Shown here piece by piece: positions 51,410 through 60,539 of a DNA stretch of 64,000 nt. The DNA is from Bacteroidales bacterium H4 (GTDB lineage Bacteria; Bacteroidota; Bacteroidia; Bacteroidales; Muribaculaceae): contig DAAP01000028.1 of NCBI GenBank assembly GCA_001701165.1, forward strand, positions 1 through 64,000, in the 5' to 3' direction. Every line of letters begins with the position of its first letter. Within the stretch, counting starts at the first letter, position 1. The translations under genes and the position numbers were made by a program. The notes under the pieces are model-generated. The model was given only the letters and a program-made list of their open reading frames with translations. It did no database searches and was not told the DNA's origin.

Positions 51410-53680
51410 ATGACTTTTAGCACACAGTATACTCTAATCGTTGCCGCCGTGATGGCCGGCACTATCAATGCCACGGCGGTCACGACCGCCACTTCGGCCG
51501 AAAACGCCTCCGACAGCGTGTCCAATCCCGTGGTTGGATATCTGCGCGATGTCGAAGTAGTTGGGGTCAAGCAATTACCCAACAGCCAAATCGAACCGGC
51601 CACGCGCCTTGACGCCGAGGCTGTCAAGGCTCTCGGCATAACATCCATGCGCGGCATCAGCGATGTCGCCCCCAACTTTTTTATCCCGGACTACGGGTCG
51701 CGCATGACCTCCTCGATATACGTCCGTGGCATGGGCGCTCGTATAGACCAGCCGGTAATAAGCCTCAATGTAGACGGCATCCCCTATCTCAACAAAGATA
51801 ATTATGACTTCGACATGCCGGACATCGACCGCATAGAGGTGCTGCGCGGTACGCGCTCGGTACTGAGCGGGCGCAACGCCATAGGCGGGCAGGTAAACAT
51901 CTACACTTGCTCGCCGTGGAGCCGCCGAGGATGGCGTTTAGGTGCTTCTTACGCTCGCGCCAACACCGCACGACTCAACGCCGGATGGTACGGGCGCCTT
52001 GGCGAGAAAGTGGCCACCTCGGTGACAGCTTACGGCTCAACCACCGACGGTTTTTACCGCAACGAATACGATGACAGCCACTGTGGACGCGAGCGCCAAG
52101 CCAACGCCGGATGGAAAACATCTTGGCACCCCGGTGGCCGTTGGAGTCTCGCCAACACCGCAACCTACGGATATGTCAAGCAGCACGGCTACCCCTATGC
52201 TGCGGCTGCCACAGGGCGCATCGACTACAACGACCCCGCATCGTACCGACGCAACAGCTTTGCAGACGGCCTGTCGGTGTCTTTCACCGGCAACCGCATG
52301 GTAGCCACATCGCAGACCTCGGTGCAGTATCTGAACGATGACATGGTCATGGACCAGGATTTCACTCGAGCCGACTACTTCACACTGCGCCAAAAACGGC
52401 ACGAATGGGCTTTCACCCAGGATATTTTTGCCAAAGGCACACGCAAGTCCTACGACTGGCTGCTCGGAGCCTTTGGATTTGCGAAGAAGACACACACGGA
52501 CGCACCGGTAGTCTTCAAGCAGGACGGCATCGACCGGCTGATATTAGACAACGTCAACAAATCGCTGCCACCGGGCATGCAACTACGCTGGGACGAACAA
52601 CAAATGCTGCTGAATAGCAATTTTGACACCACAGACGGAGGCTTCGCCATATACCATACGAGCACCGTGCACCTCGGCCGGTGGACACTGCGCGGCGGAC
52701 TGCGATGGGACATCGAACGAGTCAGCATGGACTACGTTGGTGCGGTCAATACATCCGTGACCATGTATCGCTCACTGCCTACCGGGGTACAAATTCCGCT
52801 GCAAACGCGCCCTATAACGATAGACGACCAAGGCTCATTGCATCAGACTTTCAACGAGTTGCTGCCGCAAGTATTTATCAATTACGCCCCGGACAGTCGC
52901 TGGCGCGTCTTTGGCTCGGTGGCACGCGGATACAAAGCCGGAGGCTACAACACACAGATGTTCAGCGACATACTCCAACAGCAAATGATGGAGCAAATGG
53001 GTATGCAAGCCGAATATGACATTGATGCCATGCTCACCTACCGTCCCGAGCGCAATTGGACCTACGAAGTCGGAACAGGGTTCGAGAGTAGCGACAAAAG
53101 CCTCAGTGCCGAGATTCTCGGATACTGGATGGCGTGTCGCGACCAGCAGCTCACCATATTTCCGCACGGCAACACCACGGGACGTGCCATGACCAACGCC
53201 GGACGTACGCGCAGTATCGGCCTTGAGGCCTCGGTTGCCTTCCGTCCCACTCAGGCATTGGCGCTGCGCGCTTCGTACGGATACACGGATGCCCGCTTCA
53301 CCAAATACCATAACGGCATAGCCGATATGGAAGGCAAGAAACTGCCCTACGCCCCGCGGCACACCCTCTTTGGCGGAGCACGCTACGTCCTGCCATGGAC
53401 TTTTGCCGGAGTCACCCCCTTGGTGGATGTCGCCGTGCACGCCGCCGGACGCATATATTGGGACGACGCCAACACCATGGAACAGCCGTTTTATGCCTCG
53501 CTCGATGCCTCCGTGACCCTGCAACACCGCCTTGGCAGCCTGCGCCTCTTTGCCGAGAACATCACGGACACGCGCTACAACACCTTTTACTTCGTCAGTG
53601 TAGGACACGCCTTCTATCAGAAGGCAAATCCGTGGAGCATAGGCGTAAGCATCTCCGTAAACATCGGCACTGACGAATAA
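51410..53680 (+). CDS. TonB-dependent outer-membrane receptor
   Basis: A 756-residue receptor. Signal region at residues 1-30, then the plug domain (LDAEAVKALGITSMRGISDVAPNFFIPDYGSRMTSSIYVRGMGARIDQPVISLNVDGIPYLNKDNYDFDMPDIDRIEVLRGTRSVLSGRNAIGGQVNIYT, about 65-165) and a 22-strand-type barrel. There is no N-terminal carboxypeptidase-like domain and no SusD partner nearby, so it belongs to the simple siderophore/cofactor class rather than the SusC glycan class. The likely substrate is iron-siderophore, heme or a vitamin, but it is not determined. The terminal residue pattern (IGVSISVNIGTDE) lacks a final aromatic residue. Confidence 0.92.
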   Translation: MTFSTQYTLIVAAVMAGTINATAVTTATSAENASDSVSNPVVGYLRDVEVVGVKQLPNSQIEPATRLDAEAVKALGITSMRGISDVAPNFFIPDYGSRMTSSIYVRGMGARIDQPVISLNVDGIPYLNKDNYDFDMPDIDRIEVLRGTRSVLSGRNAIGGQVNIYTCSPWSRRGWRLGASYARANTARLNAGWYGRLGEKVATSVTAYGSTTDGFYRNEYDDSHCGRERQANAGWKTSWHPGGRWSLANTATYGYVKQHGYPYAAAATGRIDYNDPASYRRNSFADGLSVSFTGNRMVATSQTSVQYLNDDMVMDQDFTRADYFTLRQKRHEWAFTQDIFAKGTRKSYDWLLGAFGFAKKTHTDAPVVFKQDGIDRLILDNVNKSLPPGMQLRWDEQQMLLNSNFDTTDGGFAIYHTSTVHLGRWTLRGGLRWDIERVSMDYVGAVNTSVTMYRSLPTGVQIPLQTRPITIDDQGSLHQTFNELLPQVFINYAPDSRWRVFGSVARGYKAGGYNTQMFSDILQQQMMEQMGMQAEYDIDAMLTYRPERNWTYEVGTGFESSDKSLSAEILGYWMACRDQQLTIFPHGNTTGRAMTNAGRTRSIGLEASVAFRPTQALALRASYGYTDARFTKYHNGIADMEGKKLPYAPRHTLFGGARYVLPWTFAGVTPLVDVAVHAAGRIYWDDANTMEQPFYASLDASVTLQHRLGSLRLFAENITDTRYNTFYFVSVGHAFYQKANPWSIGVSISVNIGTDE

Positions 53681-53745
53681 ACGGCCTAACGGACTTGACA
53701 TCAACCACAACACATAGACAAGCATAACCGCCATAGACACTCGAC

Positions 53746-55353
53746 ATGAAACGCAACACCATCATACTGACAATCATAGCCGTAGCGCTGCTGCTTCCGT
53801 GGCTCGGGCTACCATGGTTCAACAGCAAGGGCGAGCCTCGCGAAGCTATAGTGGCCGTATCGATGCTCAACAGCGGCGACTGGATACTGCCGACGTCTTG
53901 CGGCGGCGACATCCCATACAAGCCCCCGTTGCTGGCCTGGCTCATAGCCGTATTCTCCGAAATATTTAACGGAGGAGTCGTCAGCACCTGGACCGCCCGC
54001 CTGCCGTCAGCGCTGAGCGCAATATTTCTCGTGATATTCGGCTGGAAAGTCATGGCTCCGCGCATAGGCCGCGACCGGGCGTTGATGGCCTTCGGCCTGA
54101 CGCTGACGTCTTTCGAATTCTTCCGCGCTGCCATAGCCTGCCGGGTGGACATGGTGCTGACAGCCTGCATTGTGGGTGCCTGTTATAGTATTTTTCTGAT
54201 ATATGAGGCCGAAAGGCGCCGAAGGCTGTGGTACGTTGTGGCGGCAGTGCTGCTGCTCAGCGGCGGCGTGCTTGCCAAAGGACCGGTGGGCGCACTGTTG
54301 CCGTTATTGGCTATGGGGATATACCGCCTGCTGTGCCGCGACAATATCTTGCGTACTGCCGCCATAATGCTGGGGCTGCTGACGGCCTCACTGCTGCTGC
54401 CTGCGTTGTGGTATTACGCCGCATACCTGCGTGGAGGCGACGAATTTGTGCGCCTTGCCCTGGAAGAAAACATCGGACGACTCACCGGCACAATGTCTTA
54501 CGACAGCCATATCAATCCGTGGTGGTACAACTTCGTAACCCTGCTATGGGGCATGCTGCCGTGGACCATCCCTGCACTTATGGCCCTATGCCTGCGCCGC
54601 GTGCGCACGGCCATTGCCACGACATGGCACAACCGCAACAGCAAGTCAGGCCTTTCGAAAATGGCGTGGACCGTCGCTCTGACAGTCCTCATATTCTATT
54701 GCATCCCATCAAGCAAACGCAGCGTCTACCTACTGCCGATGTACCCATTTATGGCTATGGGACTTGCTTGGCTGTTTGCGCAATGCCGCACCGCTAAGTT
54801 TATGCGCATATTCACACGAGTGCTTGCCCTGCTCGCCATCATCGCGCCCATTGCATTGACTATGCTCTCTCACATGTCGTTAGGACATCTTCGCTTATAT
54901 ACTCCGGCATGGTGGCAATACATTATGACATTTTTGTCTGTTTTCGCCGGGGTATGGTGGCTTGTCACGCGAAGTCGCGAAGCCAACGCCGCCGCCGGAG
55001 CAATCGTCATTGCATACTTACTGTTTATGAGCTACGCCTCGACCTTCGCGCCGATGCTGCTTAACCCCAAAAGCGACCGTCCCGCCGCCGAAGCCGTTGC
55101 CCGGCAGGTGCCGAAAGACGCCCCGCTGTACGGCGTCATCACCGGCGACTCGCTACTGCGATATTACACCATCAACTACTACCTTGGCGACCGCATGAAC
55201 CATACAACGGACATCAAGGCAGTGCCGCAAGGCGCATACGTCGTCACCGACCCGCAGTCCGTGGACAACCGCCCGGACTACACCGTCATTGACACCCTTA
55301 CCACCCGCTCGTGCGACACCCGCGCCGCCACTGTACTCGCCCATCGGGAATAA
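53746..55353 (+). CDS. GT39/ArnT-like integral membrane glycosyltransferase
   Basis: A 535-residue protein with about 11-12 hydrophobic helices. The first loop has the family signature (NSKGEPREAIVAVSML...GDWILPTSCGGDIPYKPPLLAWLIAV, with the acidic catalytic E/R region), followed by ARLPSALSAI and RALMAFGLTLTSFEFFRAAIACRVDM. Such enzymes move sugars from polyprenyl-phosphate carriers to lipids or proteins at the periplasmic face, for example aminoarabinose to lipid A. The C-terminal ~110 residues are periplasmic. Substrate unknown. Confidence 0.9.
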   Translation: MKRNTIILTIIAVALLLPWLGLPWFNSKGEPREAIVAVSMLNSGDWILPTSCGGDIPYKPPLLAWLIAVFSEIFNGGVVSTWTARLPSALSAIFLVIFGWKVMAPRIGRDRALMAFGLTLTSFEFFRAAIACRVDMVLTACIVGACYSIFLIYEAERRRRLWYVVAAVLLLSGGVLAKGPVGALLPLLAMGIYRLLCRDNILRTAAIMLGLLTASLLLPALWYYAAYLRGGDEFVRLALEENIGRLTGTMSYDSHINPWWYNFVTLLWGMLPWTIPALMALCLRRVRTAIATTWHNRNSKSGLSKMAWTVALTVLIFYCIPSSKRSVYLLPMYPFMAMGLAWLFAQCRTAKFMRIFTRVLALLAIIAPIALTMLSHMSLGHLRLYTPAWWQYIMTFLSVFAGVWWLVTRSREANAAAGAIVIAYLLFMSYASTFAPMLLNPKSDRPAAEAVARQVPKDAPLYGVITGDSLLRYYTINYYLGDRMNHTTDIKAVPQGAYVVTDPQSVDNRPDYTVIDTLTTRSCDTRAATVLAHRE

Positions 55354-55390
55354 AGCAAGTTTTATTAACTGCTAAAATCTTCATAATCTT

Positions 55391-56938
55391 ATGAATCCTA
55401 CATACATACACACTGCCTTAGCATCTATTGCCGTTGCGACGATACTGATTTCATCATCAAATGCCGAAGCACGTAATGCACCGTCTCCGGCGCCAACGTC
55501 TTCCGATGAATACTCTTATTACGCTTACCAAGACGAAAAAACCGGATTGTATGGAGTCAAATATCAAGACGAGACTGTGATAATCCCCCAATACACTGAG
55601 TTGAAAGGAGTTAATAAAGTGGCCTTATTTGCATACAGAGATGCCGAAGCCAATAAATGGGGATTAGTATCAACCTACGACATCATAACTCCGCCCATAT
55701 ATGATAACATCAAGGTGGTAGACGCGATAAGGAGCAATAGAACCTTCGCAAATGTTACGCTAAATGGCAAGCAAGGGCTCTTATCACCATTAGGCAATGA
55801 AGTTTTACCATTAGAGTATGACTCTATCGCACAGCCATACTGGGATCCTTACGTATTAGAATACAAGTGGGGGAAAAACAATGTTTACCCCCATGTTTTC
55901 CCCGTAAAGAAGAATGGACAATGGCAGATTGTAACCTACTACAACGCTGTTGTCGTAGACAATTTCCCTGCCGAACTACTCGAAAACGGGCGCATCAAGT
56001 CCTCCGTTGAGGATAAAGTTTTAAAGAATTTAATAGGAAAGCCTTACAAAGAATTGGTAAAGCGAGCAAAAAAAGACGAGTCTGTCGCTGCAATGATTGA
56101 AAAAGATGATAAAGGAGACCTTAGCTATAAAGACTTTGCGAAACCCAGATGGCCTAACCCGGAGATAGCCTCTACGCCCATCGAGATATACGGACAAAAA
56201 GGCAAAGTAAACGAGTTAGGGGTCGTTTGGGTTGACGAGTCAATCTTCAGAGACATCGGGGATGATATTCCCCAATATAACTCCTACAATGTCTACACAA
56301 TGTTAAATAAGCTCCAAGAAGACGCGCCCGAATTGGTCGGCCGTGCGTGGTATCAGAATTATGACGCACAATCACAATACGAAATAGACTCTTCCCAAAA
56401 GAATAGAAATGACTATTTCATAAACGGACTTATCGACATAGTCCAAGTTTGCAAGGTTTCGGGTCTCGAAGGCAGTGATTTTTATAATTATATAGTTGAC
56501 AGGTTGAAACAAAGAGGCGAATTAGCAGCCAAACTCGAAAACGACCTCGCAGACGATGCAGCCAAACTCGAATGGGAAAACCATGTCAACGCCATATCCA
56601 ATTCGATAGTGGGAGCACTAAATAATGCCATGAGTGCGCTCGGAAGCGCCGATGGTAATACTTCAGACTCGTCTGACAGCGCTTCTTCATCGGCATCTGC
56701 CTCGTCACGCACACCATCCTCAAAAGGGAACAAATACAACATGTCGGAACATCACTCGTATAACTCCGACAAACGCGTATATGCAAGTTACGATTCGATG
56801 CTGGCCGCATATTTTGCCGGAAACCGCCATGCCTCGATTTCCGAAAAGGAAGAATGGCAAAGCAAGATGAAATCGCTGCGCACCAAGTGGGAAAGCAAAG
56901 GCAAGTCATTCCCACATTCGGCCAACGAAGACCGATAA
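55391..56938 (+). CDS. Exported WG-repeat protein with Ser-rich linker
   Basis: A 515-residue exported protein with a signal peptide (about 1-27). The N-terminal half has WG-like repeats (KTGLYGVKYQDETVIIPQYTEL, NKWGLVSTYDIITPPIYDNIK, GKQGLLSPLGNEVLPLEYDSI, GQWQIVTYYN). The middle (residues ~215-400) is helical and of no known family. A Ser/Ala/Asp low-complexity segment (about 425-455) precedes a basic C-terminal helix (SEKEEWQSKMKSLRTKWESKGKSFPHS). Codon and base use is noticeably more AT-rich than the flanking genes, which hints at more recent acquisition. Function unknown. Confidence 0.75.
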   Translation: MNPTYIHTALASIAVATILISSSNAEARNAPSPAPTSSDEYSYYAYQDEKTGLYGVKYQDETVIIPQYTELKGVNKVALFAYRDAEANKWGLVSTYDIITPPIYDNIKVVDAIRSNRTFANVTLNGKQGLLSPLGNEVLPLEYDSIAQPYWDPYVLEYKWGKNNVYPHVFPVKKNGQWQIVTYYNAVVVDNFPAELLENGRIKSSVEDKVLKNLIGKPYKELVKRAKKDESVAAMIEKDDKGDLSYKDFAKPRWPNPEIASTPIEIYGQKGKVNELGVVWVDESIFRDIGDDIPQYNSYNVYTMLNKLQEDAPELVGRAWYQNYDAQSQYEIDSSQKNRNDYFINGLIDIVQVCKVSGLEGSDFYNYIVDRLKQRGELAAKLENDLADDAAKLEWENHVNAISNSIVGALNNAMSALGSADGNTSDSSDSASSSASASSRTPSSKGNKYNMSEHHSYNSDKRVYASYDSMLAAYFAGNRHASISEKEEWQSKMKSLRTKWESKGKSFPHSANEDR

Positions 56939-57014
56939 AGCATCGTTGTCAATACCTGAAAGACATCACGCAAAGTCGGCAAACAGCCGAGACAAAAGAC
57001 TTGAATAAGACAAC

Positions 57015-57052
57015 GATAGCCGCCATTCCAGGTCATTCGGGTGGCGGCTATC
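57015..57052. terminator. Bidirectional terminator-like hairpin
   Basis: 11-bp stem GATAGCCGCCA (57015-57025) with TGGCGGCTATC (57042-57052), between convergent genes. Confidence 0.7.
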
Positions 57053-57079
57053 GCTATCTTATTACAATCAGAATTCGGC

Positions 57080-57496
57080 CTAACTCAATGCCTTCGAAAT
57101 CGGCTTGGCGCGCTCCTGCATCTTGTCATATTCGGCCATTAACTCCTTGTAGGCAGCCACATTGGTGTCGTGGAGGCGACCCAGTCGGTTGCGGCTGCGC
57201 AAATACGAGATAAAGGTGTTCAAATACTTAAACTCGTCTGTTGCAGCTACTTCAAGGAACATTTGTTCGTACTTTTCGGGGTCGGCTTGCAGCATCTCTC
57301 CGACTTTGTAGTCTAAGAATGCGGTCAATCCTCGTGCATTAGAGATTATAGCCGCATCATCGGCCGCGGTCTTGTCCTTATGCTTCTTGATCTTTGTATA
57401 CAAAGTCTTGCACTCGTTAGGGTTATAGACCTGTTGAGCCGACATGATACCGCATACTATCAGCACTGCACTAAGTATCAGGAGTATTCGTTTCAT
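57080..57496 (-). CDS. Small exported helical protein, paralogue of the neighbouring lipoproteins
   Basis: A 138-residue exported protein: signal peptide 1-20 (ending in GIMSAQ), no lipobox cysteine. The mature part is helical. It shares with the two lipoproteins at 58-59 kb the layout CKTLYTKIKKHKDKTAADDAAIISNARGLTAFLDYKV (compare CKTLQEKIDNGDELTQEDYA...LNAFLDTRV), so it is a divergent paralogue that lost the lipid anchor. Last of four same-strand small genes served by the promoter at 59213-59243. Function unknown. Confidence 0.7.
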   Translation of the reverse strand: MKRILLILSAVLIVCGIMSAQQVYNPNECKTLYTKIKKHKDKTAADDAAIISNARGLTAFLDYKVGEMLQADPEKYEQMFLEVAATDEFKYLNTFISYLRSRNRLGRLHDTNVAAYKELMAEYDKMQERAKPISKALS

Positions 57497-57542
57497 ATAT
57501 TTCCATTTAACAAAATGTCATGGTGTATCACGCCGGTACACA

Positions 57543-58070
57543 TCAATGCCCGTCGTCCTCTCCGGGATCGAACTTGGCGCCGGAGGATAGTGCCTCATTG
57601 AGAGCTCTTTGAAGCCCGGAAGCCAATTCATCCTGTCGACGTGCACGTGCGCGCAGATCGTCAGGCACGTTCTCGAGGCTTTCGGCCAAATACAGGAAAC
57701 CGGCCAACTGGGTGGCGTACATCATCGGCTTGGACGAGCGTACCGCCCGGAACGCCTCCGAGGCTTCCTTACCGGATTTTGACGAAACTCTGTAGAGTGC
57801 ATTGGTCATCGGCTCTACTAAAGCCTCGCACTGAGTCACGAGGCTCTCAATGTCCTTCTGTTGTATGTCATAGTTCAAATCGAGCAGACGTTGACATTCT
57901 ACACTGTCATAAGCCGCCGTAGGAACTACTTGCGCCTGTGTCGTGGCCTTGCTGCTGTCGCCAGCGGCCGCATCGTTGTCTCCCTTTCCCGAGCCACATG
58001 CGGCAAGGATCATCATCAGCATGCACACAATCACCGCCAACCAATGGCGCAGTCCGGCTAAAATTATCAT
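57543..58070 (-). CDS. Small predicted lipoprotein
   Basis: A 175-residue predicted lipoprotein: signal peptide with lipobox LAAC (Cys about residue 25), then a short Gly/Asp/Ala linker and a helical domain (ECQRLLDLNYDIQQKDIESLVTQCEALVEPM, SESLENVPDDLRARARRQDELASGLQRALNEAL). The tail is acidic (FDPGEDDGH). The domain has the same helical size and cysteine position as the neighbouring small proteins, but sequence similarity is weak. Function unknown. Confidence 0.7.
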   Translation of the reverse strand: MIILAGLRHWLAVIVCMLMMILAACGSGKGDNDAAAGDSSKATTQAQVVPTAAYDSVECQRLLDLNYDIQQKDIESLVTQCEALVEPMTNALYRVSSKSGKEASEAFRAVRSSKPMMYATQLAGFLYLAESLENVPDDLRARARRQDELASGLQRALNEALSSGAKFDPGEDDGH

Positions 58071-58186
58071 TGTTCTATGTTTTTAATTCATAATGATTTT
58101 AATGCAACCACGCATACGCCATGACGGCGTATGCGCGTATTGCGATTGGATTGTCCTGCTTACGGCAGAACGTGTTGTCTTGTGTT

Positions 58187-58624
58187 TCAGAGAAGCGAGT
58201 CAAGAGCGCTGCCCATCATTCTCTTCAGCGCTTCTGTAGCAGCCTTTTCGTGTGTTTCCTTATAGTTTTTGTCAGCTTCTTTTAGCTCGTCGAATGCCTT
58301 TGCATTGTTCTCGTCGAGGTCTGCACTCTTTAGCGTGCGCATAAACAGGCCATAGAAGTCGTCCTCGACCGCATAAGACTTTTCATACTCTTCAGCCTCC
58401 TTAAGGCTTTTCAAGTCGGCATAGCCTTTGACTTTGTTCTCGAGGAAACCGCAGAGAGCCTTTGCCTGTCCGATGATGTCGGCATAGTCTTCCTGAGTCA
58501 GTTCGTCGCCGTTATCTATTTTCTCCTGTAAGGTTTTGCATTTGTCAAGGTCATAGCCCTTTCCACAAGAGGACATACCTATTGCGAGGACAAAAACGCT
58601 AAGAATTAAAAATATCTGTTTCAT
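58187..58624 (-). CDS. Small helical lipoprotein, duplicated family
   Basis: A 145-residue predicted lipoprotein: lipobox GMSSC (Cys about residue 20). The segment KCKTLQEKIDNGDELTQEDYA is shared with the next gene upstream, and the matching 80 bp of DNA (58479-58558 and 58979-59058) are identical, showing recent duplication or gene conversion. The remainder is helical and rich in Lys/Glu. Function unknown. Confidence 0.78.
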   Translation of the reverse strand: MKQIFLILSVFVLAIGMSSCGKGYDLDKCKTLQEKIDNGDELTQEDYADIIGQAKALCGFLENKVKGYADLKSLKEAEEYEKSYAVEDDFYGLFMRTLKSADLDENNAKAFDELKEADKNYKETHEKAATEALKRMMGSALDSLL

Positions 58625-58683
58625 TTTGTTCGGGATGTCAGGTGTGTCAGATTAGGGTTTTTCTCGTTGGCATAAAGATTGAA

Positions 58684-59124
58684 TCACTCTAAGGCTCCCA
58701 AAGCTTTCTCAGACAACTTTTTGCCGATTTCCTCACCATGTTCTTTGTACTTATCCATTTCGGACTCGTACTCTTTGTAGGCCTTCATGTTATCTTCGTT
58801 GAGTTCGTCCATGGCTACGGCGCTCTTCAACGCATTGTCAAACGTTGTGGCATACTTAGGCTCTTCCATCTTGGCTGATTCCTGGATGAAATTGACGATA
58901 TCGTCAAGATCCATACTTTCCATCTTAGATACACGGGTGTCCAGGAACGCATTGAGACCGCGGGCTTGCGATATCATCTCGGCATAGTCTTCCTGAGTCA
59001 GTTCGTCGCCGTTATCTATTTTCTCCTGTAAGGTTTTGCATTTGTCAAGGTCATAGCCGGCTCCGCACGAAGTCATGCCGAATACAAGAGCGAACACACT
59101 GAGAATTAAAAAGAGTTGTTTCAT
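58684..59124 (-). CDS. Small helical lipoprotein, duplicated family, first of cluster
   Basis: A 146-residue predicted lipoprotein from the ATG at 59124 (a GTG sits one codon earlier). Lipobox GMTSC (Cys about residue 20). N-terminal third nearly identical to the gene at 58187; the C-terminal part diverges (VAMDELNEDNMKAYKEYESEMDKYKEHGEEIGKKL). First gene after the promoter at 59213-59243. Probably anchored to a membrane facing the periplasm. Function unknown. Confidence 0.78.
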   Translation of the reverse strand: MKQLFLILSVFALVFGMTSCGAGYDLDKCKTLQEKIDNGDELTQEDYAEMISQARGLNAFLDTRVSKMESMDLDDIVNFIQESAKMEEPKYATTFDNALKSAVAMDELNEDNMKAYKEYESEMDKYKEHGEEIGKKLSEKALGALE

Positions 59125-59212
59125 CACGTTTTTGGTTTTTATGGTTTAACACTATGTTTTGTCGCATACGGCAAGACCCTTAACGTCAAGCGAAATGGCG
59201 TACCCGATATGG

Positions 59213-59243
59213 CAAAGGTACAAATATTTTCCTTTACAGCAAA
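59213..59243 (-). promoter_or_regulatory. Promoter of the small-lipoprotein cluster
   Basis: Minus strand: TTTG (59243-59240), 19-bp spacer, TACCTTTG (59220-59213), with transcription starting near 59206. Confidence 0.8.
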
Positions 59244-59293
59244 AAACGAGGCAAACGGAACGCCAAAAAAAATACGTTAAAGGCAACTTACGG

Positions 59294-59325
59294 CTTGGCT
59301 GTATGGCGGATAATGCGTAACTTTG
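59294..59325 (+). promoter_or_regulatory. Promoter of the ECF sigma operon
   Basis: CTTG (59294-59297), 20-bp spacer, TAACTTTG (59318-59325). The transcript should begin near 59332, supporting a sigma-factor start at 59361. Confidence 0.75.
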
Positions 59326-59360
59326 GCAAGATAAACAACGACACCGCACGCCACAGGACA

Positions 59361-59936
59361 ATGTCAATATTCCAAGACAAGGCCAAAGACAACTCAGACG
59401 ACGCACAACTGATCATGGAGCTGCGGTCGCCTCAGACATGCCGTGCGGCATTCGGGCGCGTCATAGCCATGTATACCGAGCCGTTGTACCGACAAATCCG
59501 ACGGATGGTACAAAGCCATGACGATGCCAATGACTTGTTGCAGAACACTTTCATCAAGGCGTGGTCTTCGCTCGAAAACTTTCGCGGCGATGCACGCCTG
59601 TCTACTTGGCTCTACAAAATAGCCATCAACGAAAGTCTCACATTTCTCGAGCGCGAACGTCGCCGCCTCAACATCTCGCTGGATGACCAGCAGGCAATGC
59701 TGGTCAATACCATAGAAGGCGATCCGTTCTTTGACGGCGACCGCGCACAACGGCTGCTGCGCGAAGCCGTTGCGACTCTCCCCGAGAAACAACGACTTGT
59801 ATTCAACATGAAGTACTTCGACGAGATGAAATACGAGGATATGTCCGCTATCCTCGGTACAAGCGTAGGCGCACTCAAGACATCCTACCATTTCGCCGTA
59901 AAAAAAATCGAGAGTTTTATCGAAAAAAACCAATAA
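59361..59936 (+). CDS. ECF RNA polymerase sigma factor
   Basis: A 191-residue ECF sigma factor starting at the ATG at 59361; upstream in-frame starts fall inside the promoter. Region 2: IAMYTEPLYRQIRRMVQSHDDANDLLQNTFIKAWSSLENFRGDARLSTWLYKIAINESLTFLERERRR (about residues 32-100). Region 4: ATLPEKQRLVFNMKYFDEMKYEDMSAILGTSVGALKTSYHFAVKKIESFI (about 134-185). It heads an operon with an anti-sigma-like membrane protein and a Spy-like periplasmic protein, the standard layout of a Bacteroidetes envelope-stress module. Confidence 0.94.
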   Translation: MSIFQDKAKDNSDDAQLIMELRSPQTCRAAFGRVIAMYTEPLYRQIRRMVQSHDDANDLLQNTFIKAWSSLENFRGDARLSTWLYKIAINESLTFLERERRRLNISLDDQQAMLVNTIEGDPFFDGDRAQRLLREAVATLPEKQRLVFNMKYFDEMKYEDMSAILGTSVGALKTSYHFAVKKIESFIEKNQ

Positions 59937-60085
59937 ATCATTAAACCATCGCCGCTCTCGATAGTCTATAACAACAAAAGGCCTCCATACCGGAAGTCAT
60001 AAGATTAGATGACTCGAACGGCGATAATAAGCCGAGACGAAAACCTAACCGCTTCAAAAACAACCAATTTTTCTCATATTATTAT

Positions 60086-60538
60086 ATGAAACAACCCGAA
60101 GATAAAGACTTGCAGGAAAAGTGCTCGCGCCGCGACGGTCTCACCGTCCCCGAGGGTTACTTCGCGGACTTTGCTTCCAAAATGGCGGCAAAACTGCCCG
60201 AACGTCCGGAGCTGGAAGACCCCGCCACCATAGCGCGCGCGGCTCAGCCGCGCACACTATGGCATCGCATACGTCCATACGCCTACATGGCAGCAATGTT
60301 TGCAGGCGTATGGTGTATGCTCAAGATGTTCACTCTGATGTCGCATACCGACGAAATGACCATAGACAACAACCCCACACTGGCCTCGGCCGTGGACAAC
60401 CCCCAGTTTATCGACGAATACTTTATAGATGACGTCAATCAATGGGAACTCTATGACTCACTGATGGCAGACAGCATCGACGTACAGATGCTCGAAGCCG
60501 ACAGCACGGCATTTGCCGCAACCATGACCAGACAATAA
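60086..60538 (+). CDS. Anti-sigma-like single-pass membrane protein
   Basis: A 150-residue protein. The cytoplasmic part contains GLTVPEGYFADFASKMAAKLPE, a motif commonly seen in proteins encoded next to ECF sigma factors in Bacteroidetes. One membrane helix lies at about 67-85 (YAYMAAMFAGVWCMLKMFTLM), and the acidic periplasmic tail includes QFIDEYFIDDVNQWELYDSLMAD. I infer that it holds the sigma factor and senses envelope state; no zinc-anti-sigma motif is present. Only 1 bp separates it from the Spy-like gene. Confidence 0.75.
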   Translation: MKQPEDKDLQEKCSRRDGLTVPEGYFADFASKMAAKLPERPELEDPATIARAAQPRTLWHRIRPYAYMAAMFAGVWCMLKMFTLMSHTDEMTIDNNPTLASAVDNPQFIDEYFIDDVNQWELYDSLMADSIDVQMLEADSTAFAATMTRQ

Positions 60539-60539
60539 A

